Made by a program: the position numbers and the translations under genes
Part shown: positions 8,608 to 18,112 of the stretch, one piece after another
How positions within the stretch are numbered: position 1 is the stretch's first letter
Layout of the letters: every line of letters begins with the position of its first letter
DNA from: Chitinophagaceae bacterium
GTDB taxonomy: Bacteria; Bacteroidota; Bacteroidia; Chitinophagales; Chitinophagaceae
Direction of reading: 5' to 3'
Length of the DNA stretch: 62,350 nt
Assembly (NCBI GenBank): GCA_947447485.1
Contig: CANFJP010000002.1
Location: forward strand, 1 to 62,350
Notes under the pieces: generated by a model
The model's input: the letters and a program-made list of their open reading frames with translations, nothing else
The model's database searches: none
Told to the model about the DNA's origin: nothing

Positions 8608-9867
8608 TTAATTTTTAATTATAAGTTTATATTTATCATTAGCTGAGTATGTTAAATTTTCCCGTTTGCAATAAGTGAATTTTATTTCTATATCTTCTCC
8701 TAACATTCTAATTAAATTGGATTTTAGTTGATTTTCATGTTGATCTTGAAAAGGACTATCTACCACCAGTTTTACTTCTATATGATTGGCAGCCCTTTTT
8801 TGATGTATTTGAGCTATTTCTAAATGATCAATTCCCTTAAAAGCGTGATCTATGCATCCTACAATACTTCCATCTTTCAATTCTAAGGTATCTCCTGCAC
8901 GGCCCTTAATATCAGTTATTTCTGGTGTTACAATATTTTTGTTTAACCCAGTTGATTTTACATGAATCACATCGTCTACAGCGTATCTAATTAAGGGGAA
9001 TTGTGTATTAATTAATGACGTTGTTATTACGTTATCTTTTTTGTATTCATTGATTGAGTAAAGGGGTAAAGGATAATAATCAAATCTTGAATCTTGTGCA
9101 AGGCCGATTGTCCTTTCTACATTACCATACCAGTCAAAAATTTTTGTTTGTAAGAAAGCTTCAATTTTATTTCTTTGAAATTCATACATTGTTTCTGATG
9201 ATGTAAATGATATAGGTATTTGTAATTGCAACTGTCTTTTTTCTAACTCTATGCATAATTTGTATAAATAACTGGGGAATGCTTCTATTCCATCAGGATT
9301 AAAATCTTTTATCATTGAAAAATAAGATTCAATTGTATCATTATTTATGTTGACGCTTGAGATGTAAAGAGTGTTTGATTTTTTATTAAAATTGTAATTT
9401 GTATCTTTTCCTAGTTTTCCTCTTATTGAAACAAGGCGTTCTCCATTTTTAAACCCATGCATCATACGGTATTGTCTTAAGTAGGCTTGTTCAGTTATCA
9501 TGTCTATTGGAGTCCTATATACAGTTAGGGGCGACCCAGTTGTTCCACTGGTTAATCCTTTTATTTTAAAAATATCATTTCCTATATAAATGTTGTCTTC
9601 GTTATTTTTAATGTCTTTTCTTGTTATTATAGGCAAAAGGGTGATATCTGATAAGTCTTTTATTTTATTTAATGTTATTCCATGATTTTTATAAATTTTA
9701 TTATAAAACGATGACTTTATAAATGTATTTCTAAACAGATTTATAAATCGATCATTGTATAAATTCAATAATTTTTCAGAATCAAGTTCATATAAATAGG
9801 ATATTTGTTTTATTTTCTTTAATGTTAGCAGGTTGTTTTTTGAATAGTATTTAAAAAGTTCATTCAT
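8608..9867 (-). CDS. CapK/phenylacetate-CoA ligase-like adenylate-forming enzyme
   Basis: It probably activates a carboxylate with ATP. The 419 residues carry the AMP-binding P-loop LTSGTTGSPLTVYRT near residue 110, ISFTSSETMYEFQR, WYGNVERTIGLAQ and PLIRYAVDDVIHV, followed by a small C-terminal domain (LKGRAGDTLELKDGS-like region and a terminal ANDKYKL lysine). CapK relatives occur in many capsule loci, but their substrate is generally not known. It is followed in transcription by a GT and preceded by the propeller protein. An acyl or amino-acid decoration of the polysaccharide is inference. Confidence 0.85.
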   Translation of the reverse strand: MNELFKYYSKNNLLTLKKIKQISYLYELDSEKLLNLYNDRFINLFRNTFIKSSFYNKIYKNHGITLNKIKDLSDITLLPIITRKDIKNNEDNIYIGNDIFKIKGLTSGTTGSPLTVYRTPIDMITEQAYLRQYRMMHGFKNGERLVSIRGKLGKDTNYNFNKKSNTLYISSVNINNDTIESYFSMIKDFNPDGIEAFPSYLYKLCIELEKRQLQLQIPISFTSSETMYEFQRNKIEAFLQTKIFDWYGNVERTIGLAQDSRFDYYPLPLYSINEYKKDNVITTSLINTQFPLIRYAVDDVIHVKSTGLNKNIVTPEITDIKGRAGDTLELKDGSIVGCIDHAFKGIDHLEIAQIHQKRAANHIEVKLVVDSPFQDQHENQLKSNLIRMLGEDIEIKFTYCKRENLTYSANDKYKLIIKN

Positions 9868-9876
9868 TATAATTTA

Positions 9877-10806
9877 TCATTCATGTTGTTTCCTAACAAA
9901 TAGATTATTTTTAATTTTATTTAGATAAATTTTAATTTTATCTATTGGGCTGAATATGATTCTTAGTCCATCAATTACTATTATTTCATCTAAGAAATTT
10001 ATTGTGTGTATTCCGTTCGAATAGACTGAGTCGATAGGGGGCTCTATTTCAATGACGGCATCTTCTGAAAACTCAGTTTCACTTAGTTTATTGATTTTAA
10101 AAATTGTAATAGATTTCCCATAATATTCTTCATTGTTTTGTGCTGGACGATAGACACTGTTTTCAAACTTTATGAAATTACCTGCTGGCCTGCTTCCATT
10201 CAATGATTTTTTAACCGGATTTAAATGATGCTCCTCATAGGGCCCTTTTAAATTTTGTGAATAGTAAATGTATAATTCTGAATTGCTATTATTTCCTAGA
10301 TGTGTACCGAATAGCCAGTATTTATTTTTATGAAATAAAATAGTTGAGTCTAGTAGTTCTATGTTTTCTATAAGTATTGTTTGGTTTATCAGCTTATCTT
10401 TTTCAAAATCATATTCGTAGCTAAATAATTTATTATTAGCACTCGATTCTGGAATAATATAAAGTTTATTGTCAATGCTCAATGTTTTAGGGTAGGAGAT
10501 GTGTTTGCCTGTATTTAAAACTAATTTTGATGAGATAATATTTAGATTTTTATCAATCGTTGTAACTGATAGTTTACCATATCCCTCTATCAAACACATA
10601 TCTTCATAAATTATTTTATAATCCCCTTCTTTGTCATTAAATATGAATGGATCTGCAAAAAGCCTTGTTTTCTTTTTTGGGCAAATCCATTTGTATTTCA
10701 AATGGGGCTTTTCATTCTTTAAGAAATCAGAAAAATTTCCTTTTGCTATTCCAATATTCCATTGTTTAATATGAAGTTTGTTTTTTGTTTTTCTACTGAT
10801 ATTCAT
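9877..10806 (-). CDS. Beta-propeller protein related to the N-terminal domain of glucosamine inositolphosphorylceramide transferases
   Basis: The 309 residues show a repeated blade pattern with FADPFIFNDKEGDYKIIYEDM, LLDSTILFHKNKYWLFGTH and RPAGNFIKFENSVYRPAQN, resembling five-bladed propellers of the GH43/GIPC-transferase N-terminal type. In those families the conserved aspartates line a sugar-binding pocket. No signal peptide is seen. It lies between the FemAB-like and CapK-like genes with 9-11 base gaps, suggesting these three work as one step. Catalytic activity cannot be claimed from sequence alone. Confidence 0.65.
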   Translation of the reverse strand: MNISRKTKNKLHIKQWNIGIAKGNFSDFLKNEKPHLKYKWICPKKKTRLFADPFIFNDKEGDYKIIYEDMCLIEGYGKLSVTTIDKNLNIISSKLVLNTGKHISYPKTLSIDNKLYIIPESSANNKLFSYEYDFEKDKLINQTILIENIELLDSTILFHKNKYWLFGTHLGNNSNSELYIYYSQNLKGPYEEHHLNPVKKSLNGSRPAGNFIKFENSVYRPAQNNEEYYGKSITIFKINKLSETEFSEDAVIEIEPPIDSVYSNGIHTINFLDEIIVIDGLRIIFSPIDKIKIYLNKIKNNLFVRKQHE

Positions 10807-10817
10807 TTTATTGTATT

Positions 10818-11561
10818 TTATTTATATCTAAAATCGATTTTTTCAGATATTTTTTTAAGTATATGATATCCTAAAGTGTTATAATTAACACAGGTTGTTA
10901 TTTTTCCTCCAAATTGCATTTTGAATTGATTAATACCTTTTAAGCTTTCGTTTTGAGTATTGTATGCATATCCTCCAAAGTCGTAGGTTTTAAATCCATT
11001 TCCTTTGAAGTAGAATATGTCTTCAATAGTTAGTAGTTTATTTGCTATTCCTGTTACTTCTTTATTAAAATTGGAATCTAGTCTTTTTGAGCATGATTGA
11101 TACAGCCTTACAATTCCTAAGTGACGATCTATAATATAACTATGTGCGGCTATGATTTCGTTATTTAACAAAACAAAAGTAGTTTTAAAGCTATCTCCTA
11201 AATATTCGATTGTTTTTTTATTAGCAGGATATAGATTTTTAAGTTTCGCAAAATCATTATAGATTGAAATGAATTCTTCTGTATTATTTTCGAAATCACA
11301 TAAAAAATTGTATTTCTGAGCTCTTTTAACTTCGTTTTTTATATTCGAAGAAAATTGTTTTGTAATTTCTTCCTGTTTCTTTTCTAATGACAATTCAATT
11401 GTGTGACTATTGTATTTAACACATAATGTATTGTTTTTTCTATTAACATTTTTTATAAAACTATAAGATCTTAATGTGAACAAGTTGCTGATTCTATTTT
11501 CAAAATAGAACCAAGTGTCTTTTATGTTTACTAAATAAAAATTTCTTTTAATTTCAATCAT
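10818..11561 (-). CDS. FemAB/GNAT-like acyltransferase
   Basis: The 247 residues look like the GNAT-fold (FemAB or BioF2-like) transferases that use an acyl or aminoacyl donor. Visible signs are FSSNIKNEVKRAQKYNF (the usual R/K-rich helix), AAHSYIIDRHLGIVRLYQSCS, and GFKTYDFGGYAYNTQNESLKG followed by NQFKMQFGG, a typical closing motif for the family. It is cytoplasmic by lack of signal or membrane segments. It overlaps the preceding glycosyltransferase gene by 4 bases. Next to a CapK-like ligase it could transfer an activated group to a sugar amine; that link is inference. Confidence 0.72.
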   Translation of the reverse strand: MIEIKRNFYLVNIKDTWFYFENRISNLFTLRSYSFIKNVNRKNNTLCVKYNSHTIELSLEKKQEEITKQFSSNIKNEVKRAQKYNFLCDFENNTEEFISIYNDFAKLKNLYPANKKTIEYLGDSFKTTFVLLNNEIIAAHSYIIDRHLGIVRLYQSCSKRLDSNFNKEVTGIANKLLTIEDIFYFKGNGFKTYDFGGYAYNTQNESLKGINQFKMQFGGKITTCVNYNTLGYHILKKISEKIDFRYK

Positions 11562-12703
11562 TTATTTTCTATTACTTTGTTATAAAAATCCAATGTTTTA
11601 TTTGCTACTTTTTTACAATCGTATTTCAACATGGCTAATCCTTTTCCCATTTGCCCCATTTTGTTTATATCATTGCTATTGTCAAACAATCTTTTAAGTA
11701 GTTCAACAAGTCTGTTTTGTTCAGTTAATTTATATAAATAACCATTCACATTTTCCTCTATCATTTCTGGTATTCCACCTACCGACGAAGCTATTATTGG
11801 CTTTCCAGCAGCCATCGCTTCTGCAATTACCATTGGCAATGATTCGTGCTTTGAGCATACCACCAATATGTCTATTTCAGACAATAATTCTCGTGTATTA
11901 TACTGTGAGAGCCATCCATGAAATGAGATTTGATTTTCTATTCCCCTTTCATTTATAAAATTTTGTATTTTTTTTCTGTATGTATCATTACTAAAACCTC
12001 CAATTACATCTAATTTGTATATATAATTTTCTTTTTTCAGTGCATCCAATGTTTCTAATAAAAGTGATAAGTTTTTGTTATTATCAATGATTCCTATATA
12101 TAATAATTTATTTGTTGTTTTTTTTTTCTCTTTAATTTTAAAGTATTCTTCTCTTATAGCATTGGGAATTATTATTTCATTAATCAGATGTATGTTTTTT
12201 ATTCTATTTTTAGAGAATTCGGATAAGTGAATAATGTTTTTAGGCGTCATTAGTTTTTGAATCAATCCATTGAAATACCATATTATTTTATCCTTCACTT
12301 TTCCTTTTCTTTTTGCTTCCTCTAAAGACATTCCATGAATTGTTTGAATAATAGGCCGTTTGTATACTCCAAGTAATCTTGTAAGCATAAATGAATTGCC
12401 TTCTTGGTAATGAATAACTGATGGATTAAATTCTTTTATTTGTTTTTTTAATATAAATGGAGCATAAGTCAAATAATTAAGAGAATGGTATGGGAATATG
12501 CCTTCGTTAAAATACACAATGTCTATATTTTTGGAAAATTTATAGGTCAACTGTTTTTTTACTTCTCTTGTAAAAACTAATACCCTCATTTCAATATGTA
12601 ATTCTATAAAGCCTCTTAATAGGTTTATTGTGGCAGAATGCACACCCCCTTTTATATTTTCAATATTCAATGGCAATCCTGGCACACACATTAGTACTCT
12701 CAT
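11558..12703 (-). CDS. GT4 family glycosyltransferase
   Basis: It is a retaining GT-B glycosyltransferase for repeat-unit assembly. The 381 residues start MRVLMCVPGLPLNIENIKGGV and have the C-terminal Glycos_transf_1 domain with LLYIGIIDNNKNLSLLLETL, SFHGWLSQYNTRELL and the E-x7-E signature HESLPMVIAEAMAAGKPI followed by SSVGGIPEMI. Family length and motif order are normal. It lies 3 bases after another GT4 gene and overlaps the FemAB-like gene by 4 bases. Its sugar specificity cannot be assigned. Confidence 0.92.
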   Translation of the reverse strand: MRVLMCVPGLPLNIENIKGGVHSATINLLRGFIELHIEMRVLVFTREVKKQLTYKFSKNIDIVYFNEGIFPYHSLNYLTYAPFILKKQIKEFNPSVIHYQEGNSFMLTRLLGVYKRPIIQTIHGMSLEEAKRKGKVKDKIIWYFNGLIQKLMTPKNIIHLSEFSKNRIKNIHLINEIIIPNAIREEYFKIKEKKKTTNKLLYIGIIDNNKNLSLLLETLDALKKENYIYKLDVIGGFSNDTYRKKIQNFINERGIENQISFHGWLSQYNTRELLSEIDILVVCSKHESLPMVIAEAMAAGKPIIASSVGGIPEMIEENVNGYLYKLTEQNRLVELLKRLFDNSNDINKMGQMGKGLAMLKYDCKKVANKTLDFYNKVIENK

Positions 12704-12706
12704 TTT

Positions 12707-13879
12707 TTAATTATTAAATTCTTTTACACATGTTGAATACGCTTTCATTAATACTTCTCTGTTTCTGATTTTAATATTTTCTTGATTTTCTTTCGTGATA
12801 TTTATTTCTAATTCTTTGTATTTGTCATTTTCCAATCCCTCCATAATTTTTGTAGCCAATGATTCAGCAGTTGGTTCGGATAATAATCCATTGTAATTGT
12901 TATTGATATACTCTGAAAATGACCCAACATTCATTGCTACAATTGATTTTCCTGCTGCAAAGGATGTCATTACAACACCACTTTGAGTAGCCTCTCTATA
13001 TGGACATATTATAAATTTTGAATTTTTAATTAATCCTGCTAATTCTTCTATTTTTATATGTCTTTCTTCTAAGTGTATATTGTTTTTATATTTAGCGATA
13101 ATATCTTTATTTATTTTGTAATTAAATACTGGTTCTCCGATTAGCTTAAACTGTTCATTTGGATAGCTTTTTAGAACAATGGGTATAGCATCAAGTAATA
13201 TGTCAATTCCTTTATAATAAGATAGTCTGCCAAAGAACAATAGATAACTTTTTTCTTTTGTAAAGTTTTTTATATTTTTTATAAATGAATAATATTGAAG
13301 CCTTATTATATAGCTTGGATTTTTTATTTTTTGAAAATATTCTTTGAATTGAATAGATGAATAATTTGAATAAAAGATAAATGCCTTTGTTTTATTATAA
13401 TACAACATTCCAGGTATATCTTCTCTCCAATTATATTCACCTGCGTGCGGTACAGGGTCGTGAAGTGCTATTATCATTTTTATTTTTTTTAAATAGGAGT
13501 ATAGCCCAATTGATCTTAGCGATATTGTATCGAAATGAATGATGTCTATATTGAATCTTTTCAAGTATTTCCCTACTAAATAAGCATTGTAGATTGTATT
13601 TATTGAAAGACATTTTTTAGATTTAAATACTACAAATTGTACACTGGCAACTCCTTCAAAGTATGGTTTGTACATTTTCCATACATCTATTCCTAGTATA
13701 TTTTCTGGTGTTTCAATCAGATTGGCATCATTAATACTTTCAACGTTTACAATTGTTGTTTTTTTTGATTCGTTGCTAATTTCAATGAATACATGCAATT
13801 CTACCTCATGTTTTATGCTTTGAATAGTTTCGATAAAAACATCCATAAAACTTGTAGAAGTATAATATCCGACTATCAT
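12707..13879 (-). CDS. GT4 family glycosyltransferase
   Basis: It is a second GT-B enzyme for repeat-unit assembly. The 390 residues have a diverged N-terminal acceptor domain (MIVGYYTSTSFMDVFIETI; later IIHFDTISL and IIALHDPVPHAGEYNW) and a C-terminal domain with YLLFFGRLSYYKGIDILLDAI, LIGEPVFNYKI and CPYREATQSGVVMTSFAAGKSI. The usual E-x7-E is weakened: the first Glu lies in YREATQ and the second position is Ser, as in some GT4 members. It follows the flippase gene with a 14-base gap. Confidence 0.88.
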   Translation of the reverse strand: MIVGYYTSTSFMDVFIETIQSIKHEVELHVFIEISNESKKTTIVNVESINDANLIETPENILGIDVWKMYKPYFEGVASVQFVVFKSKKCLSINTIYNAYLVGKYLKRFNIDIIHFDTISLRSIGLYSYLKKIKMIIALHDPVPHAGEYNWREDIPGMLYYNKTKAFIFYSNYSSIQFKEYFQKIKNPSYIIRLQYYSFIKNIKNFTKEKSYLLFFGRLSYYKGIDILLDAIPIVLKSYPNEQFKLIGEPVFNYKINKDIIAKYKNNIHLEERHIKIEELAGLIKNSKFIICPYREATQSGVVMTSFAAGKSIVAMNVGSFSEYINNNYNGLLSEPTAESLATKIMEGLENDKYKELEINITKENQENIKIRNREVLMKAYSTCVKEFNN

Positions 13880-13893
13880 TTATTATTATTTAT

Positions 13894-15321
13894 TTAATTA
13901 ATTACTAGTTTTTTATATAACTTATTCTTTTGTTGCAATACTAGCAACATGATAATCGTTGCAGTTCCCCAAAATGTTAGAAACACAATCTCTTTTTTAA
14001 AATAAATTGTCAATATGTAATATATTCCTACACTCAGGAATATGCCTATATAATTTGTAAGGACATTTATATAAGATGTTATTTTGTTTTTTATTAATAT
14101 AAAATCCTGAATTATATGAAAAATTGTAAATGATATAAATATTGAATAGTTAATGATTGATAGACTTTTATTTATTTGTAGTCCAACGGAGCAAATAATT
14201 ATATGTATAATCAATGTTGACAAATTGCATATCATATCTATTTTTTCGAATTTTATCGCAATTAATACGTTTGCCTGTAGAAAAGCTGTAGGGAAAATCA
14301 GCATTACTAAAAACATCTCAGTGCAATATTGTGCTGTATTAGTATATTTTGCACCAAATAGGATAGGGATGAGGATATTTGAATAAGAAAATATAAATGT
14401 AAAGGCTAACAAGCCATATATACTAAAGGGAATCATTGCCTTTTTATAAATTGACTGTAGGGCTTCTATTCCATTTTGGTATTCCCTTATCAATACAGGG
14501 TAAATGGTGGATGAAGCAATAATAGGCAAAATATATGCCAGTGAAAGCAATTTGAATGATATCCCATAATTAGCAACATCGCTTGATGATAATTTCTTTG
14601 AAATGATTATGTTCCCTATACTCCAGTATAGGACGGATATACTTCCTATGACAACAAAAAGCCAATTTTTTACTATGATTTTTTTAAATTCTTTAAATGA
14701 TACTTTTAATTTAATTATTTCTAAGAATTCAATCTGATTTGAACTTCCGTATTTTATAAATAAGTTAAGGCTGAATATTCTCAATAAAATCAATAGTAAG
14801 GTTAAGTATACAATTTCTATATGGATTTTTATTACAATACAAGCCAAAATGAATTTTAATAATGCTTCAATTGTAACAATGATCGAGCTCTTTTTTTGTT
14901 CTTGTTTCGCTATGTTTATATACTTTATTACATATATAACATTGTCTATTATGATGTTTAATCCTAATAATATTGATATAGATCTTATTAAGTGGCTTTC
15001 ATACAAGTAAAATGAAATGATGATATTAAGTATGTAAAAGGCAATACCTGTATAAAGCTGAATTTTAAAAAACTTATTAATTAATTCTATCTGTTTATCG
15101 CTGTTTAATAATTCCCTAATAAACCAATTTCCTAGTCCTAATGTTGAAAATCCTAATATTAAAGTATAAATTGTATTTGCAATAAGGTAATTAGAAAAAT
15201 CTTCTTTTGAATATTCCCTTGCTAATACAATAAAAAATACACTCAATAGTATATTCTGCAATATATTACCTGCGATACTCCATGCACCGTCTTTAATAAG
15301 TATATTTTTAGTTAATTTCAT
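13894..15321 (-). CDS. wzx: Wzx-type oligosaccharide flippase
   Basis: It probably flips the lipid-linked repeat unit across the inner membrane. The 475 residues are almost wholly hydrophobic with about 12-14 predicted membrane segments and the MOP-superfamily opening (KDGAWSIAGNILQNILLSVFFIVLAREYSKEDFSNY). The region NWLFVVIGSISVLYWSIGNIIISKKLSS matches the middle of polysaccharide flippases. It lies between the polymerase gene (3-base gap) and a GT, as expected in a Wzx/Wzy locus. Sequence identity across Wzx proteins is low, so the call rests on topology and context. Confidence 0.87.
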   Translation of the reverse strand: MKLTKNILIKDGAWSIAGNILQNILLSVFFIVLAREYSKEDFSNYLIANTIYTLILGFSTLGLGNWFIRELLNSDKQIELINKFFKIQLYTGIAFYILNIIISFYLYESHLIRSISILLGLNIIIDNVIYVIKYINIAKQEQKKSSIIVTIEALLKFILACIVIKIHIEIVYLTLLLILLRIFSLNLFIKYGSSNQIEFLEIIKLKVSFKEFKKIIVKNWLFVVIGSISVLYWSIGNIIISKKLSSSDVANYGISFKLLSLAYILPIIASSTIYPVLIREYQNGIEALQSIYKKAMIPFSIYGLLAFTFIFSYSNILIPILFGAKYTNTAQYCTEMFLVMLIFPTAFLQANVLIAIKFEKIDMICNLSTLIIHIIICSVGLQINKSLSIINYSIFISFTIFHIIQDFILIKNKITSYINVLTNYIGIFLSVGIYYILTIYFKKEIVFLTFWGTATIIMLLVLQQKNKLYKKLVIN

Positions 15322-15324
15322 TAT

Positions 15325-16623
15325 TTATTCAATTGGTTTTAATATCACTCTTTTGTTATGTACAATCATTAGGCAAATTATGGTAGCTATTAAAATCTGA
15401 ATTCTAACATCTCCTAAAGAATAGATTGTGTAGAATCCAATTAACCAACATATAATAGAGGATATTAGAATGATTAGTTCTAAGTTTTTTGTTATTATAA
15501 ATTCTATAAAGCTTTTTATTAATGTTATGATTATTATTAAAAAAAATGACAGGAATCCTATTATTCCATATTCAGTAAGAATTTTTAAATACCCACTTTC
15601 TGGGTGATCATAGTATAATATTTCGTTATCAACCATCCAAAACTGGTCTTGATTATGAATGGATACATAATTTGAATAGTTCCCGGGTGCAATGCCAAAA
15701 AAAGGGTTGTCAAGAAATATCTTATAGGCATCTTTCCATATTCCCAGTCTAAATAAGTATGAATCATTCAGATTGTCTCCTCTATTAAAAATTATAAACT
15801 TGTCTTTATATATAAATATGCCCAATCCGATAATGGATAGTATGATTATAGTGAATATTTTCAAGTCGATATTCCCCAATAGTATAATTAAAGTAAATCC
15901 TACTATCCACCCACCTAAAGCAGCTCTTCCTCCTGTGAATAGTATTGATATAATTACAGCAGTTAGAACTACATAATTAATCAGTTGCTTCTTTTTTTCT
16001 CTGTTATTAATTAATAAAAGAAAACTACTTACAGATAAAAATTGAGCATATTTTTGAGGGTCTTGGAAATAGCTTGGATATCTTATTGAATCGTCTTGAA
16101 ATACATTTCCATTAAGCGATTTTGAAATTGTAAAATCAAGTCCAACTATTACTTGGCATACTAAAAATAATAGAGATACTATTATAGATATCTTTATACT
16201 TTTTAATACTTCATTTATAAATTCTTTGTCATGTAAACACTCTTGTATTAATACTGTTATATAAAGTAAAATGGCTGTAATTTCTATAAATGCTTTTACT
16301 GTGTCTAGTATAATGCTATTTGAAAGTGCCACACCAATCAGACCTGAGATAATCATGATAGCGATAAGAATTGTATTTATATTTATTCTTAATTTCTGTT
16401 GTGTGTTTTCTTTTTTATAAAAAAAAATATAAAAAAAGAGAGTAGTAATTTCAAAATTATTTATTGCTAGATTTCCACTTAGTATATTTAATCCTATCAA
16501 AGGATAAGCGATTAATATAAATTTTATATATAATTGATTTTTGTTTCTTTTAGTAATAAATGTTATTATTAAAAAGACGATCAATACTGCAATAGTGAGA
16601 AATGGAATGTACTTTGAGATCAT
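15325..16623 (-). CDS. wzy: O-antigen polymerase/ligase family membrane protein (Wzy-like)
   Basis: It probably polymerises repeat units on the periplasmic face. The 432 residues have about 11-12 hydrophobic segments and the O-antigen ligase/polymerase domain signature: FTGGRAALGGWIVGF, then a large loop with DNPFFGIAPGNYSNYV and YYDHPESGYLKILTEYGIIGF. The Arg of GGRAA and the loop His and Glu are the residues usually conserved. With wzx, wza and wzc present, a polymerase role is more likely than ligase. The ATG start overlaps nothing and the gene is 12 bases after the deacetylase gene. Confidence 0.85.
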   Translation of the reverse strand: MISKYIPFLTIAVLIVFLIITFITKRNKNQLYIKFILIAYPLIGLNILSGNLAINNFEITTLFFYIFFYKKENTQQKLRININTILIAIMIISGLIGVALSNSIILDTVKAFIEITAILLYITVLIQECLHDKEFINEVLKSIKISIIVSLLFLVCQVIVGLDFTISKSLNGNVFQDDSIRYPSYFQDPQKYAQFLSVSSFLLLINNREKKKQLINYVVLTAVIISILFTGGRAALGGWIVGFTLIILLGNIDLKIFTIIILSIIGLGIFIYKDKFIIFNRGDNLNDSYLFRLGIWKDAYKIFLDNPFFGIAPGNYSNYVSIHNQDQFWMVDNEILYYDHPESGYLKILTEYGIIGFLSFFLIIIITLIKSFIEFIITKNLELIILISSIICWLIGFYTIYSLGDVRIQILIATIICLMIVHNKRVILKPIE

Positions 16624-16635
16624 ACTAATTAATTA

Positions 16636-17526
16636 TCATTTTCTATAAAACCAAACCCCTGTCATTCTGCATATATTTTCAGTAAAAGAGACATTTTCTA
16701 AAACATCAAATCTTGGTATTGAAAACCGTTGATTTCGATTATCTGTAGTTAAGTATTTTTGTTTGGTTGAAAAGGCAATTTCATATCCATTTCTTTTTAG
16801 GATTTCAATTTCACGTTCTTTAAACTCTCCATTCGGGTAGGCAAAGGATTTGATTGGCTTATTGATCCATTTTTCTAATATGTTTTTTGATTCTTTTAAT
16901 TCATATTCAACCAATCTAGTTGAGCATTTAGTTAGAATGGGATGTGATATTGTATGGCTGCCAATGATTATATTATTATGACTTGATATCTCTTTAAGTT
17001 CTTCAATTGTTAGTGCCTCTCTATCTATTTTAATTGTTGATTTAACTTGTAGTAAATTTTTTATTCTAAATGAGTTTGGTACTATTTTTAACTCATTCAC
17101 TGTTTTTTTAATTAATCCGATTGATTTCCCCTTTGATATATATGACCACCAAAATCCTTCTTCTTTTTCAATCGGGTCTGTCGTTGCAAAAATTGTTACT
17201 GGAACCTTGTATTTATTCGCTATTGATACGATGTTTATTTTATTATCCTTCCATCCGTCATCTACTGTAAATACAACGGTTGATTTTGGGAATTCTATTT
17301 CACTTTTTAATATTTCATTCAAATCTTCTACAGAAATAAATTTGTATTTATTTTTAATAAACCATTTTACTGTTGACTCAAATAGTTTTCTAGTAGGGTT
17401 ATGAAAATATACAGAAAGAATTATTTCTGAATTTGATGCTTTATTATTTATTTTTCTAACTTTTCCACTTAGTATCAATAAATAAGAAACAAAGTAGGCG
17501 CCTATATTTCTAATTGTAAATTCCAT
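16636..17526 (-). CDS. NodB-type polysaccharide deacetylase
   Basis: It probably removes N-acetyl groups from a polysaccharide or a precursor. The 296 residues have the NodB motifs: VVFTVDDGWKDN (Asp pair of motif 1), IIGSHTISHPILT (the H-S/T-x-x-H-P metal motif) and KSFAYPNGEFKEREI (motif 3). A hydrophobic segment near residues 8-22 suggests membrane association rather than a clear cleavable signal. It follows upxY by 10 bases. If deacetylation exposes an amine, the FemAB-like and acetyltransferase genes downstream could act on related groups; this is speculative. Confidence 0.9.
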   Translation of the reverse strand: MEFTIRNIGAYFVSYLLILSGKVRKINNKASNSEIILSVYFHNPTRKLFESTVKWFIKNKYKFISVEDLNEILKSEIEFPKSTVVFTVDDGWKDNKINIVSIANKYKVPVTIFATTDPIEKEEGFWWSYISKGKSIGLIKKTVNELKIVPNSFRIKNLLQVKSTIKIDREALTIEELKEISSHNNIIIGSHTISHPILTKCSTRLVEYELKESKNILEKWINKPIKSFAYPNGEFKEREIEILKRNGYEIAFSTKQKYLTTDNRNQRFSIPRFDVLENVSFTENICRMTGVWFYRK

Positions 17527-17536
17527 TAGTATTGGT

Positions 17537-18067
17537 TTAGTTTATATTCATTTCTTTCAGATTCACTTCATATTTTACAATGTCGCTCGCTGACATATTT
17601 ACTTCTGCACTAATGATGTATCCTATTGTTTTTAATATAGTAGTTACTCTGTTATCTTTGATTATATAGCTTTCATTGTACTCGTTTTCATTAGTTACAC
17701 CCAACTTTCTGTTTAAGGATACTGGTATTTTCTCTTTTTGAATATTTGAGTAATCATTGATAAATTTTTGAATAGCCAATATTTCAAAATCATTAATAAT
17801 TGCTTTTCTTCCTAACCAGTAAAAGAAATTTATTATATCTTCTGTTTTTTGTATTAATTCCATCTGATTTGATTCAATGTTAACAAATACCATACTTTGA
17901 AACAATGGCTCAAGAGTTTGCCTTTTTTTTTGTGAAGGCAGATCATTGTAAACTCTATTTAAGGGCAAGTAGTTTATAATGTTTTTTTTACTTAGTTGGA
18001 TCGATACTTTTCTTTCACAATATTGCTTAGTATATATTGCGTACCATTTCTTTTTCATATTCCTCAT
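17537..18067 (-). CDS. UpxY/NusG-like transcription antiterminator
   Basis: This is a NusG paralogue that probably allows RNA polymerase to read through the long operon. The 176 residues have the NusG N-terminal domain (KKWYAIYTKQYCERKVSIQL, then NYLPLNRVYNDLP, LEPLFQSMVFVNI and FFYWLGRKAIINDFE). The C-terminal KOW region is degenerate. Two starts are possible, ATG at 18067 or ATG at 18058 (MKKKWYAIY); the second matches family N-termini better. In Bacteroides the equivalent gene is normally first in the operon; here it is third, after wza and wzc. No UpxZ partner is seen. Confidence 0.85.
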   Translation of the reverse strand: MRNMKKKWYAIYTKQYCERKVSIQLSKKNIINYLPLNRVYNDLPSQKKRQTLEPLFQSMVFVNIESNQMELIQKTEDIINFFYWLGRKAIINDFEILAIQKFINDYSNIQKEKIPVSLNRKLGVTNENEYNESYIIKDNRVTTILKTIGYIISAEVNMSASDIVKYEVNLKEMNIN

Positions 18068-18112
18068 TTTTACTTATTTGTAATGTCGTTTTCACTGAAA
18101 TGTTATTTAATA

